Shown: positions 1 to 11,235, numbered from the stretch's first letter. The stretch is 64,000 nt of DNA from Pyxidicoccus parkwaysis (GCF_017301735.1 NZ_CP071090.1:3896001-3960000), one strand, 5' to 3'. The notes: generated by a model from the letters alone, not told the origin. Made by a program: numbers and translations.

Positions 1-31
1 CCATTGCGCGGCGTCGCGGAAGTGCAGGGCT

Positions 32-2869
32 TCAGCGGCCCCGCACCCGCTTCTTCTTCAGGGCCGCGACGCGCTTGGACGGCGCCTCGGGCGTGGGCGT
101 CTGCGCGTCGTCCCGGGCCTGCTCCAGCCACAAATCAATCTCCGTCACCCGCGCTGTCTTCTGCAGCTCCGCGAAGCGCTCCCGGGCACGCACGGCCTCC
201 GCGCGGCTGTTCGCGAGCTCCGTCCCCGTCTGCCAGAGCGCGCGGGCCAGGGCGAAGCCCGTCTGTGCCAGGGCCTCGGGCTCAGCCTCCTCATAGGCGA
301 GCGCCTTGCGCAGGGGCTCAATCGCATCGGCGGCGCGGCCCTGGGCCAGCAGCACCTGACCGATGCCGTCGTACGAGTACGAGAGGTCCGAGTCTTCCTC
401 GCCCAGCGCGTTGCGCTTGAGCTCCACCGCGCGCTGGAAGGTCGCGAGCGCCTCGTCATGGCGCTTCAGGTCGATGAGGCACATGCCCACCTCATCCAGC
501 GCATCCGCCACCAGTGGGTGCTCGGGGCCGAGCGCGGCCTTTCGCACCTCGAGCGCCGCCTGCGCGTGGGTGAGCGCCCGCGCGGCGTCTCCGCTCTCGC
601 GCAGCGCGGTGGCAAGCATGGCGTGGCGGTTGCCCATCTCCGGATGGTCCGCCCCCTTCGCGGCCTCCGTCTGTTGCAGCGCCTCGGTGAGGAACTGGAT
701 GGCGCGCGAGGACTCTCCCTGCCGCAGGGCCACGAGGCCGAGGCTGAAGCTCACCTTCGCGCGCTTCGGATGCTCGGACCCCAGCGTGTCCTCTTGCAGT
801 GCGCGCGCCTTCTCGAAGAAGTCGCGGGCCTGCGGGTAGCGGCCCTGCATCAGACAGATGTTGCCCAGGTTGCCCATCAGGTCCATGGCCAGCAGCGGCT
901 CGCCGCCGAGGCGGGTGAGGAGCGCCTGCGCCACCTCGCCCCAGCGCTCCGCTTGCCCCGTCTGGCCGTGGTTGGCCTGCGCGAAGATGAGCCGGATGAG
1001 AATCTCCAACCGCATCCGGTCCGAGCGGCTCGCCTCCGCCGCATCGAGCGCCTTCTCCAACTCGCGCAGGCCCGCGTCCGCGTCGCCCATCTGCACCTGG
1101 AGCCAGCCCAGGTGGTTGCGCAGCTCGGCCTGGAGCGGGAGCCACTCGGCGGCGTCCACCCCTGGCTGGAGACGCTTCGCCTCCTCCAGCGCCTTCGGGT
1201 AGCGGCCCGCATCGAAGAGCGCCTTCACCTCCGCGAGCCGCGCGTCGAGCTGGTCGATGGAGGCCCGCAGCCTCGGGTTCGCCGGCCGTGGCGTCTGTTC
1301 CGTCAGCGCCTCCACGTCTCCGCACTGGGACAGCGAGGGCAGGGCGGCCGTCGCGTCCACGGCCCGCTCCACCACCTTGCCGTCCGCCTCGGTCAGCTGG
1401 CCCACCAGCGCCCCGAGGTCCTTGCGCCGCCGCTCCAGACACACCATGCGCAGCGACATCAACTCTTCCGTCTGCGCGCCGCGCACGCGGGTGTCCTCGC
1501 AAACGGTGGTGTGCTGCCGGGCCCAGTCCCGCGCGTACCCATCCAGCATCCGCGTCACGCGCTCCGCGCTCTCCTTCGCGAAGGGGCGGCCCGTCGCCGC
1601 GAAGGCCGCCTCCAGCTTCTGTCTCGCGGCGGGGCCCCAGGTAGAGGCCACCAGCGACTCGGAGCCCGTGCACAGCTCAGCGCGGTGATGCACGTAGACG
1701 CCGAAGCCCAGTGCGGCCAGCGCGGCGGTGCCCACGCCCAGCAGCGCCATCCTCCAGCGCGACTGGCGCGTGTGCTGGGACAGGGCCTCCAGCAGCGCGT
1801 CCATGGACGCGAAGCGGTCCTCCGGGTGCAGCGAGAGGCCGCGCAGCACCACGCGCCGCACCCACGCGGGTACGCGGGCGTCCTTCGGAGGCTCGCGGAT
1901 GACGGTGCCCGGCTGAGCGCCCCGGAGGACTTCACCGGACAACGTCCCGCTCTGCTGGAGCGCCGTCGCGGCAATCCGCTGCACGTGCCGATGCTCGAAG
2001 GGGCGCCTGCCGTAGAGGGCCCAGTACAGCGACGCGCAGAAGCTGAACTGGTCCGAGCGCGCATCCGCGCCCTGCGCCACGTACTGCTCCGGCGGCATGT
2101 ACTGCGGCGTGCCCACCACGGCGCCAGCCGCGGTGAGGTCGGCGGCGAGGCCCGGGCCATTCGGGTCCTCGCGCGTGTCGCCTTCGCCGGCTTCCAGCGC
2201 GTCCTCGTCGACGTGCTCCGCCGCGAGCCGCGCGAGGCCGAAGTCCGTCACGTACACGCGCGAGCCGGGGCCCATGAGCACGTTGGCCGGCTTGAAGTCG
2301 CGGTGGATGAGCCCCACCTGGTGCGCCGCGGCCAGGCCCCGGCCCGCCTCCAGGAAGACGCGGACGACGTCCCGCCACGAGTGCCCGCCCTGCTTCACCC
2401 AGTCATGCAGGTTCTGACCCTGGATGAGCTCCATGGCCACGAAGACCTGGTCGCCATGGGTGCCCACGTCGTGGACGGCGATGACGTTGGGATGAGAGAC
2501 GCGAGCCATGGCCTGCGCCTCGCGCAACAGCCGCGCCCGGCCGTTCTCGAGCGGCCCCGAGAGGCCCGCGTGCAGCAGCTTGAGCGCCACCTTGCGGTCC
2601 AGGTCCGGGTCATACGCCGCATAGACGACGCCCATCCCGCCCTGGCCAATGGGCTTGAGGAGGACGTAGCGCTCGACAGTCGTCCCGCGCACCAGCGGCC
2701 GCTCCGCCTCGGGCGCGGTGCTGCGACGGGGCTGGGGACGCTCGGCCGGCACCACCGGCGTCGTCTGGGGTTCCGCGGCGTCTTCCCACACCTCGGAGCG
2801 GCCGGTGTTCCGGCGCCGAGGCTGCGCGGGCGACTCGGGGGACTGCTCATCCAGGGGAGGAGGGGCCAT
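32..2869 (-). CDS. Ser/Thr protein kinase with transmembrane segment and TPR region
   Basis: A 945-residue membrane-anchored Hanks-type kinase of the kind abundant in myxobacteria. After a Pro/Arg-rich N-terminus, the kinase domain spans about residues 67-365. It shows the glycine loop GQGGMG (75-80), the ATP-binding lysine in VALKLL (K97), the catalytic HRD as HRDFKPAN (H189-R190-D191) and DFG (209-211), so all key residues are present and activity is expected. One hydrophobic segment lies at about 374-392, placing the kinase in the cytoplasm and the following ~550 residues outside the inner membrane. That C-terminal part contains TPR-like helical repeats, probably a protein-interaction or sensing domain. 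The GC-rich reading frame is intact. The start lies 51 bp after the stop of the upstream C39-like gene on the same strand, so the two are probably co-transcribed. The phosphorylation target is unknown. Confidence 0.93.
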   Translation of the reverse strand: MAPPPLDEQSPESPAQPRRRNTGRSEVWEDAAEPQTTPVVPAERPQPRRSTAPEAERPLVRGTTVERYVLLKPIGQGGMGVVYAAYDPDLDRKVALKLLHAGLSGPLENGRARLLREAQAMARVSHPNVIAVHDVGTHGDQVFVAMELIQGQNLHDWVKQGGHSWRDVVRVFLEAGRGLAAAHQVGLIHRDFKPANVLMGPGSRVYVTDFGLARLAAEHVDEDALEAGEGDTREDPNGPGLAADLTAAGAVVGTPQYMPPEQYVAQGADARSDQFSFCASLYWALYGRRPFEHRHVQRIAATALQQSGTLSGEVLRGAQPGTVIREPPKDARVPAWVRRVVLRGLSLHPEDRFASMDALLEALSQHTRQSRWRMALLGVGTAALAALGFGVYVHHRAELCTGSESLVASTWGPAARQKLEAAFAATGRPFAKESAERVTRMLDGYARDWARQHTTVCEDTRVRGAQTEELMSLRMVCLERRRKDLGALVGQLTEADGKVVERAVDATAALPSLSQCGDVEALTEQTPRPANPRLRASIDQLDARLAEVKALFDAGRYPKALEEAKRLQPGVDAAEWLPLQAELRNHLGWLQVQMGDADAGLRELEKALDAAEASRSDRMRLEILIRLIFAQANHGQTGQAERWGEVAQALLTRLGGEPLLAMDLMGNLGNICLMQGRYPQARDFFEKARALQEDTLGSEHPKRAKVSFSLGLVALRQGESSRAIQFLTEALQQTEAAKGADHPEMGNRHAMLATALRESGDAARALTHAQAALEVRKAALGPEHPLVADALDEVGMCLIDLKRHDEALATFQRAVELKRNALGEEDSDLSYSYDGIGQVLLAQGRAADAIEPLRKALAYEEAEPEALAQTGFALARALWQTGTELANSRAEAVRARERFAELQKTARVTEIDLWLEQARDDAQTPTPEAPSKRVAALKKKRVRGR

Positions 2870-2920
2870 GGGTCAGGACGCCTTGCGCACGGGACATCCG
2901 CCCCGCGCGCGGCTCGGTCC

Positions 2921-4282
2921 TCAGCCGAAGGACTCGATGTTGGTCTTCTTGCCGATGCCGCCCTGCGCGAGCTCGATTTCCCCCATGCGCACCACCACGC
3001 GCTTGTCCCGCTCGACTTCGCTGTGCGCGAGCCGCTGCAGGAACTCCTGGATGCCCTTGGTGCCCTGGAGCTTCGCCTTCAGGAGCTTGTTCACGTACGC
3101 GTCGAGGTCCTTGTAGTGCGGCGTCACGGGCTTGTCGGTCCGGTCCGTCTTGCCGCCGCTTCCTCCGTAGCTGAGCCGCAGCCGGTAGCCCTTGGAGGGC
3201 TTGCCCTCGGGCTCGGGCGAGGCGGTCGTCTTCACGTAGGACGTGTCCACGCCGGTGAACACGTCGTCCGTCGCGGTGAAGGCGGACTTGTCCGGGGTGG
3301 ACGTGGGCTTGGGCTTGGACTCGGCGCGGGCCGGCTCGGGAGTGACGAGCGCCGGCATCAGCCCGGTGGGCCGCCGGGGCCCCATGAACTGATCCCTCAT
3401 CGAGTAGCCCGGCTGGAAATGGTCTCCGTTGTTGAAGACGTTCGACGCGTAGCCTCGCGGCGTCCGGCCATCCATCTGGCCCGAGTAGGTCCTGAAGCCC
3501 CGGGGGACCTCCGACCTCGGACCGCCGTACACGCCCTGGTCCCCGCGGGAGTCCCCATAGGACTGGTAGGGATGCCGCGCGACAAAGTCGCCCCAGCCCT
3601 CGGGGAGCATGAAGGCCCTCGGGTCCACGAAGCCGCGAGGCGCCACCGTCGGCGGCGTCGAGGGCTTCAGGTCCCCACCGGGACGGCCGACGGGAATGAG
3701 AACACCCCCATCCGGCGGCGCCCGGTTGACGGCGTTACCGAGCTGCTTCGGCGTCACCACCGTGCTCTTGTGCTTCAGCGGATCCGAGATGACGTAGTTG
3801 CCGTCCGCCGTCTTCTTGCGGATCAGCACGTAGTGGGGGCTGACCTCCTTCGTCTTGGGATCCACCACGCCCACCTGGGCGATCATCATCCGGCCCTTGC
3901 CGAGCTGCCCGTTGAGGACCTTGCTGTCGAAGGGCCCGCCGAAGGCCTGGCCCCCGGGGATGGGGACTCCGGCCCGCTCGAGCATCTTCGCCACGTCCTT
4001 GGGCGTGGTGCCGTTCTGAGTGACGAGCCCCTTGCCCAGATGCTTGATGACCTGCGCATCCGACGAGTTCGGCCAGCGCCCCCAGCCCCGGGCCACCATG
4101 GCGACGGTGGCCGGGCCGCAGTTGAAGGCGGCGTTCTGGTAGCCCTTCTCCCGTCCCTTCGGCTTGAGCTGGCTGATGTGGACGGCCGGCTTCCAGCCCA
4201 CCTGGGGCGGCGGCTTCGGCTGGGACACCTGGGCGGCCTGCGGCCTTCCGGTGACACTGTGGGTATGCACGCGGACTGTCAC
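2921..4282 (-). CDS. C39-like (papain-fold) peptidase domain protein
   Basis: About 453 residues. The N-terminal half carries the C39-like cysteine-peptidase signature: FNCGPAT with the presumed nucleophile C55, SPHYVLI with the presumed catalytic H150, and a downstream VISDP. The C-terminal ~250 residues are Pro/Gly/Lys-rich, match no family I recognise, and could be a surface or substrate region. I see no convincing signal peptide. The frame is open upstream to a GTG at 4312. I prefer the GTG at 4282 because a strong GGGAGG ribosome-binding site (complement of 4289-4294) sits six bases before it, while the 4312 start has none. A GATAAT on the minus strand (4324-4329) could be the -10 box, but no good -35 is visible. 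The gene is first in an apparent unit with the Ser/Thr kinase; the context suggests signalling, but the substrate is unknown. Confidence 0.8.
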   Translation of the reverse strand: MTVRVHTHSVTGRPQAAQVSQPKPPPQVGWKPAVHISQLKPKGREKGYQNAAFNCGPATVAMVARGWGRWPNSSDAQVIKHLGKGLVTQNGTTPKDVAKMLERAGVPIPGGQAFGGPFDSKVLNGQLGKGRMMIAQVGVVDPKTKEVSPHYVLIRKKTADGNYVISDPLKHKSTVVTPKQLGNAVNRAPPDGGVLIPVGRPGGDLKPSTPPTVAPRGFVDPRAFMLPEGWGDFVARHPYQSYGDSRGDQGVYGGPRSEVPRGFRTYSGQMDGRTPRGYASNVFNNGDHFQPGYSMRDQFMGPRRPTGLMPALVTPEPARAESKPKPTSTPDKSAFTATDDVFTGVDTSYVKTTASPEPEGKPSKGYRLRLSYGGSGGKTDRTDKPVTPHYKDLDAYVNKLLKAKLQGTKGIQEFLQRLAHSEVERDKRVVVRMGEIELAQGGIGKKTNIESFG

Positions 4283-4312
4283 AGGGAACCTCCCTCCCTC
4301 GAAGGGATTCAC

Positions 4313-4817
4313 CAGCAGTCCGGATTATCGAATTTCTCAGGAACTAGTTGCTGACCCTCCAGGGAGGGTCTGCGCCGGAGGCGGGAGACCTGATGGATCA
4401 GGCGGTTGCCATGGGATGCGGGAAAGAGGGGAGGGGCCCGCGGCCGCCGACGTTCGGGAACAGTCCACCCCCCCGGGCGCACCTCCCCCCTACAGACGCC
4501 GGGCGCTGGACTCGCGGGCCTCCACCCATCCCGAGAACGAAGCCTGCTGGAAGATGTCGCAATCAACGGAACGTTCAGTCGCTCCGGGGGCTTGGGAGGC
4601 CGGACGGCCGCTGTCCCACCGGGCCGCCGGGACGCTCGGGTTGTCGCTCGGGGCGGGAGGGCTGCACGGGGGGATGGCCGTTCTTAATTAGGTGCAGGGT
4701 CCATCCGGACGGGATTCGCGTCCGTCCGCCTGGAGCTCGGTCAGCCGGACTCGTGCTCCGGGCTTGACAGGCTCGGGGTGGGCCATCCACCCATCATCAC
4801 ATGGGGCACGTGCTCGC
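4313..4817. other. Long intergenic region upstream of rpsA and the divergent C39-like gene
   Basis: About 500 bases separate the divergent C39-like gene from the rpsA promoter candidate. Several frames stay open by chance, but none has a plausible ribosome-binding site plus protein-like composition. An AT-rich patch TTCTTAATTAGG near 4681-4692 stands out, and TTGACA occurs at 4764-4769 without a matching -10. No RNA gene or repeat was recognised. Confidence 0.4.
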
Positions 4818-4847
4818 TTGACTACCGGAATTATCGGTGTCTAGGGT
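4818..4847 (+). promoter_or_regulatory. Candidate sigma-A promoter of rpsA
   Basis: TTGACT (4818-4823) and TAGGGT (4842-4847) are separated by 18 bases, in a locally AT-richer patch. This would start transcription near 4854 and give a leader of roughly 120 bases before the rpsA ATG. The -35 box is strong and the -10 is only a partial match. S1 is autoregulated through its leader in other bacteria; whether that holds here cannot be read from the sequence. Confidence 0.4.
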
Positions 4848-4975
4848 GCGCGGCTTCCATCAAATCAAGGTCCTCAATGAGGAGGACGAACGCAGCGGCC
4901 CGTTGCTCCCCGCAGGCCGTTCCGTATTACCCACCATCAGGGGGCAGCTGTACCGTTTCAAAGGACTTCAACTTC

Positions 4976-6688
<1,713 letters not shown>

Positions 6689-6716
6689 TCCTTCAGCGGC
6701 AAAGCCTCACGGCGTG

Positions 6717-6749
6717 ACGGCCGGGTTCCCAAAGAGGGGGCCCGGCCGT
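6717..6749 (+). terminator. Intrinsic terminator-like hairpin after rpsA
   Basis: ACGGCCGGG (6717-6725) and CCCGGCCGT (6741-6749) form a perfect 9-bp stem, extendable by an inner CCC/GGG pairing. It lies 28 bases after the rpsA stop. The downstream T content is modest (TTGCCGTTTG). Confidence 0.7.
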
Positions 6750-6841
6750 TGCCGTTTGATGGTCTCCTTTGACTTCCTCCGTGTGCGCGGCTACTCAGCA
6801 GGACGCGCACATCCGGGGCCGGAGCGCAGGGAACGACCTGA

Positions 6842-9418
6842 ATGCACACCCGCCCCGTGTCGCCGCACTCCGCCCGCTTCGGCTTCCTGTTCATCCTGGC
6901 CATTGCGTCGGGCGTGCTGTCCGCCTGTGACGACGACAAACCCGGTCCGTCGATGCCCGCGGAGCCGGGCGTGGCCCGCCTGGAGATGCCGCTTCGCACC
7001 GTGCCGCCCGGCGAGGCCCTGCAGGTCCGCTGTGTCGCCGACGACGCGCAGGGCGGGCCACTCACCTACGTCTTCGACTGGGGAAACGGCTCGGACGTGA
7101 CGCGCTCCGCGGAGGCGGTCCCCAGCGGGACGGCCTCCAGTCACACCCGGGTCTTCACCGAGGACGAGGAGGGAAGCTTCAGCGCTCGCTGCCGCGCCGT
7201 GGACGCGGAGGGGCACGAGGGCCCCTGGTCCGAGGCGGTGGGCTACTCCATCCGCCGTGCCCCACCGAAGGAGGGCGAGGCCGACGTCCGAATCGAGGTG
7301 GTGGGGCGGGGGAAGGTCCTCAGCACTCCCGAGCAAATCGACTGCCCGGGCGCCTGCCGCCGCTACTTTGCCCAGGGGACGCGCATCACCCTGACCCCCG
7401 TCCCCGAGGTGGGGTGGCGCTTCGTCGGCTGGGCGGGCTCGTTCTGTCACGGCGACAAGCGCGAGGAGCCCGTCACCTTCACCCATCAGTGGGACGAAAC
7501 CTGTGTCGCGCGTTTCGCTCCGGTCGATGCGTCCGCCATCGAGTGGGCGCACACGGGAGCTTTCAAGCCGGACGCTCCCGCCTGGAGTCCCGATGGCAGG
7601 TGGCTGGCGGCGCTCGACAACCGCTACTCGGTCGAGTCCCGGCTCCTCATCTGGGATGCGGCCTCCGGGCGCCTGTTGAAGGAGCTCCGTGGCGACTCCG
7701 TCCTCTCGAGTCCGTACTCATTCGCCTGGAGCCCTTCCGGAGACCGCCTGGCCGTTGGCCGCAAGAACGGCGTCATCACGATGCTGGACACCGCGACGTG
7801 GTCCACCGTTCGCGAGTGGCCCGCCAACATGGATGAGGTGGGGATGCTGGTCTGGAGTCCGAAGGGAGATCGGCTCGCGGTCATGGAAGACGATTCCGCC
7901 GTGGTGCAGCTCTGGAACGTCCAGACCAACGCCTGGGTGCCGGGCCCCATCCTGGCGAAGTCCCCGGTGCGGTGCATGAAGTGGAGCCCGGATGGAACCC
8001 GGCTCGCTCTGGAAGCGGGCCCGGCCACCCTCGAGGGCCGGTATCAAGCGTGGGTGGAGATTCACGCGAGCAGCTCAGGCTCCCTGGAGACGCTGCAGCA
8101 GGGCGCGGAGAGCATTGCCTGGAGCCCGGACGGCACGCGCTATGCCCTGGGCGGCCTCCGGGAGGTGCGCGTCCATGAGACGGCCACCCATCAGCTCAAG
8201 GCCACGTGGAGCGCCACCCCGTACTCGGTTGCCAGCCTGGATTGGAGCGGGAGCAGCCGGTGGCTCGTGGCCGCGGACATGTTCGGAGCGCTCCTCGTGC
8301 TCGACGCGAACACGGGGGCCCAGGTGGCGGACGCGAGCAGGCCCGGCGACGAAGGCGGGCGCTACGACGGGCTGGCCCTCCATCCGTTCCAGCCATCGCT
8401 CGCCGTCGTGGACCGCGACCCCGCCGTGGTGCGGATTCTCACCTTCGACGAGGCGGCCCACACCATGCACGCCCGCGAGCTGCTGCCGCACGTGGATACG
8501 GTGCGCGCGGTGGCCTGGAGTCCGGCGGGAGACCGGGTGGCCTCGGGCGGCGAGGAGGGGCTCGTCCAAGTCTGGGACAAGCAGGGCACGCAGCTGCGCA
8601 CGCTGTCCGGGCACGGAGGGAAGCCCATCTGGGCCGTGGCCTGGGACGGCAGTGGGGACCGGCTCGCGACGGGCGGCGCGGACGGACAGGCCTGCGTGTG
8701 GAACGTGGACGAGGGCACCCTCGTCCGGGCACCGTTCCAGCATGCGGAGGGCAATCCCGAGCCGCCCTACATTCCCGAGGTCCGCGTCGTCGCGCTCAGT
8801 CCCGACGGCCATTTCCTGGCGAGCGTGTCGGAGGTCTGGGTCGAGGGCGGCGGACGCGTCAGCACGGTCAGGGTCTGGGACGTGAGCTCGGGCGCGGAGC
8901 TGTACCGCTTGCCGCGGCGTGACGAGGGGTTGGTGAAGGCCGTGGCCTGGACTCCCGAGGGCCGGTACCTCCTCGCCGCGAACAGCGACATGACGTGGGA
9001 GCTCTGGGACCGCGAGACGGGCGCGCTGCGCAGGGTGGACTCCGGGCTGAAGGCGTACACGGGAGCCTTCTCGCTCAGCCCGGACGGGACGCGGCTCGTG
9101 GTCGGCAACGTGGACAGGGTTCGCATCCTCGATGTGGGGACGGGGGCGCTGCTCCAGGAGAGCCCCGGCAGCCAGCTGGCCCGCGAGTCCTTCACGGTCA
9201 ACGTGCTCGCGTGGAGCGCGGATGGCCGGCGCGTTGCCGGAGGCGGGGTGCGCGGCATGGTCTTCGTCTGGGACACGGCGGACACCCGCTTCAAGCCCAC
9301 CGTCATCGGCTTCCACCGCGGCGACGTGAGCGCCGTCTCCTGGCGACCCGATGGCACGGCTGTCACCACTGGAAGCACCGACGTGGCGCGGTTGAGCACC
9401 TGGCGCTTCGCGCCCTGA
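6842..9418 (+). CDS. Lipoprotein with PKD-like, InlB-type repeat and WD40 domains
   Basis: 858 residues. A signal peptide ends in the lipobox LSAC with the lipidated cysteine at C29, followed directly by three aspartates. A PKD/Ig-like module follows (about 45-140; core YVFDWGNG). Next is a short Cys-containing repeat of the InlB-B/bacterial-repeat kind (about 150-225; GTRITLTPVPEVGWRFVGW). From about 235 to the end there are many WD40-type blades with repeated WSPDGTRLA and VRVWD patterns, enough for one or two beta-propellers. The protein should sit on the cell envelope as a binding platform; no catalytic motif was seen. It follows the rpsA terminator and appears to be transcribed alone. 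Aspartates after the lipidated cysteine favour inner-membrane retention in E. coli, but this rule may not hold in myxobacteria. Confidence 0.88.
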   Translation: MHTRPVSPHSARFGFLFILAIASGVLSACDDDKPGPSMPAEPGVARLEMPLRTVPPGEALQVRCVADDAQGGPLTYVFDWGNGSDVTRSAEAVPSGTASSHTRVFTEDEEGSFSARCRAVDAEGHEGPWSEAVGYSIRRAPPKEGEADVRIEVVGRGKVLSTPEQIDCPGACRRYFAQGTRITLTPVPEVGWRFVGWAGSFCHGDKREEPVTFTHQWDETCVARFAPVDASAIEWAHTGAFKPDAPAWSPDGRWLAALDNRYSVESRLLIWDAASGRLLKELRGDSVLSSPYSFAWSPSGDRLAVGRKNGVITMLDTATWSTVREWPANMDEVGMLVWSPKGDRLAVMEDDSAVVQLWNVQTNAWVPGPILAKSPVRCMKWSPDGTRLALEAGPATLEGRYQAWVEIHASSSGSLETLQQGAESIAWSPDGTRYALGGLREVRVHETATHQLKATWSATPYSVASLDWSGSSRWLVAADMFGALLVLDANTGAQVADASRPGDEGGRYDGLALHPFQPSLAVVDRDPAVVRILTFDEAAHTMHARELLPHVDTVRAVAWSPAGDRVASGGEEGLVQVWDKQGTQLRTLSGHGGKPIWAVAWDGSGDRLATGGADGQACVWNVDEGTLVRAPFQHAEGNPEPPYIPEVRVVALSPDGHFLASVSEVWVEGGGRVSTVRVWDVSSGAELYRLPRRDEGLVKAVAWTPEGRYLLAANSDMTWELWDRETGALRRVDSGLKAYTGAFSLSPDGTRLVVGNVDRVRILDVGTGALLQESPGSQLARESFTVNVLAWSADGRRVAGGGVRGMVFVWDTADTRFKPTVIGFHRGDVSAVSWRPDGTAVTTGSTDVARLSTWRFAP

Positions 9419-9522
9419 CTGTAGGTGCATGTCGGCTGCGGGCGGCGACGCGGTCATGTTGATCCGGAATGCAAAACAATTCGGGCCGGAGCGACCCCTG
9501 AGCAACCAGGGGGACCTCCGAC

Positions 9523-11235
9523 ATGACCGTTTCCGCCGTCCGCATCCAGAAGGGCCAGACGCTGAGCAGCATCGCGCGTGAGCACAACACCACCGTCGAC
9601 AAGCTGGCGAAGCTCAACGACCTGAAGAACCCGAACCTCATCATCGCCGGCCGGCAACTGCGCCTCAGCGACGAGTTCACGCCCGCGAAGAAGCCCACCA
9701 CCACCCAGCAGCCCCAGACGACGCAGCAGCCCCAGACGACACAGCAGACGCAGACGACCCAGCAGCCCCAGACGACGCAGCAGCAGACGAAGGGGGACGT
9801 CTTCGACGCGGGGAAGACGCAGCCCACGACGACGACGCAGCAGACCGTCTTCTCCAAGAACGGGCGCACCTTCCCCAACGGGAACGGCTACCCCGTGTAC
9901 GCGCAGGGCAAGAACAGCGCGACGAAGACGGCGGAGCCGTGGGCGACGATGCCCGTGGGAAGGGGCAACGTCGGCAGCATCGGCTGCGCGATGACGGCCG
10001 TCACCATGGGCGTCAGCGGCATCACCGGGCAGACGATTACGCCCGACCAGATGAACACGCACATGAACAAGATTGGCGGGTTCAACTCCGGAGGCGCCAT
10101 CCAGAAGTGGGACCGCATGGGCGAGATTGGCCAGCCGCCCGTGAAGGTCAGGCGCCTGGAGAAGTTCGACGCGAACCGCATCGACCAGGAGCTCGCCGCT
10201 GGCCGGCCCATCGTGGTGCAGGTGGACTACAAGACGGGGAAGGGCGCCAACACGAAGGCCGTGCGCGACGGCAACGGCGACCACTGGATCCTCATCACCG
10301 GCAAGACGAAGGACGGCAAGTACCTCGCGAATGATCCCGCGGGCGGCCGGCAGATCACCCTGCACCGCACGAAGGACGGGAAGCTCGAGTCCGATGACCC
10401 GCAGGGCCGGGGCACCAACTACCTGACCACCGGCAACGTCGCCACGTTCGACCGGGGCCCGTCGCGCAAGAGCACGCCGACCACCAACACGACGCAGACG
10501 ACCCCGACGCAGACGACCAATCAGACGCCCACGCAGAAGCCGACGACACAGACGACCAGCACCACGACGAAGCCCACCGTGCAGGGCAAGCTGCTGCAGC
10601 CGTCGAAGGAGGTGGAGGCGGCCATCCGCAACGCGTCCGACAAGGTCGGCGTGGACTACGGCTACATGATGGCGAAGGCGGCCCAGGAGAGCACCTTCAA
10701 CCCGACCATCAAGGCGCCCAGGGGCACCGCCACCGGCCTGTACCAGTTCATCGACCAGACGTGGCTGGAGACGGTGAAGAAGCACGGCGGGAAGCACGGC
10801 ATGGGCGAATTGGCCTCGCACATCACCTACAACCCCAAGGTGAAGCCGCCCTACAGCGTGGACAACGCGGACGCGCGCGCGAAGATCTTCGCGCTGCGCA
10901 AGGACGCCAACGCCAACGCGCTGATGGGCGCGGAGTTCGCCAAGGACAACCAGAAGATTCTCGAGACGAAGCTCGGCAAGAAGCCGGGGCCCACGGAGCT
11001 CTACATGGCCCACTTCCTCGGGCCGCAGGGCGCCGTGAAGTTCCTCGGGGCGCGCAACAACGGGCGCGGCGGCGAGCGCGCCGACCTGATGTTCCCCGAC
11101 GCGGCGAAGAACAACTCCGGCATCTTCTACAAGAAGCCGTCCGGCACCCCGCGCTCGCTGGACGAGGTCTACACGCTGCTGCAGGCGAAGATTGCCCCCA
11201 ACGCGGAGGCCTACAGCCGCGCCCGCGTCAATTGA
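9523..11235 (+). CDS. LysM / C39-like / lytic transglycosylase three-domain protein
   Basis: 570 residues with three peptidoglycan-related domains joined by Thr/Gln-rich linkers. A LysM domain occupies about 3-47 (KGQTLSSIAREHNTTVDKLA). After a TQQPQT-repeat linker, a C39-like papain-fold domain spans about 110-290, with presumed catalytic C155 (GSIGCAMTA) and H254 (GDHWILITG) and a following NDP. After a second Thr/Gln-rich linker, an SLT-like lytic transglycosylase domain runs from about 355 to the end, with presumed catalytic E389 in AAQESTFNP and the typical GLYQFIDQTW. No signal peptide is visible, so export would need a non-Sec route or cell lysis. GGGGGA upstream supports the ATG at 9523. 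Likely roles are wall remodelling or attack on the walls of other bacteria; these are inferences from the domains. Confidence 0.88.
   Translation: MTVSAVRIQKGQTLSSIAREHNTTVDKLAKLNDLKNPNLIIAGRQLRLSDEFTPAKKPTTTQQPQTTQQPQTTQQTQTTQQPQTTQQQTKGDVFDAGKTQPTTTTQQTVFSKNGRTFPNGNGYPVYAQGKNSATKTAEPWATMPVGRGNVGSIGCAMTAVTMGVSGITGQTITPDQMNTHMNKIGGFNSGGAIQKWDRMGEIGQPPVKVRRLEKFDANRIDQELAAGRPIVVQVDYKTGKGANTKAVRDGNGDHWILITGKTKDGKYLANDPAGGRQITLHRTKDGKLESDDPQGRGTNYLTTGNVATFDRGPSRKSTPTTNTTQTTPTQTTNQTPTQKPTTQTTSTTTKPTVQGKLLQPSKEVEAAIRNASDKVGVDYGYMMAKAAQESTFNPTIKAPRGTATGLYQFIDQTWLETVKKHGGKHGMGELASHITYNPKVKPPYSVDNADARAKIFALRKDANANALMGAEFAKDNQKILETKLGKKPGPTELYMAHFLGPQGAVKFLGARNNGRGGERADLMFPDAAKNNSGIFYKKPSGTPRSLDEVYTLLQAKIAPNAEAYSRARVN
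9703..9774 (+). repeat. 18-bp tandem repeat encoding TQQPQT
   Basis: Four consecutive 18-base units (ACNCAGCAGNCNCAGACG) encode TQQPQT/TQQTQT in the first linker of the LysM/C39/transglycosylase gene; a shortened fifth unit follows. Copy number could vary between strains without breaking the frame. Confidence 0.8.

Noticed and set aside
458..4354. A 1,298-codon plus-strand open frame opposite the kinase and C39-like genes
   Set aside because: It is antisense to genes with intact kinase and peptidase-fold motifs and has shadow-like composition.
9703..9790. Possible CRISPR array
   Set aside because: The 18-base units are contiguous without spacers and encode an in-frame TQQPQT linker.
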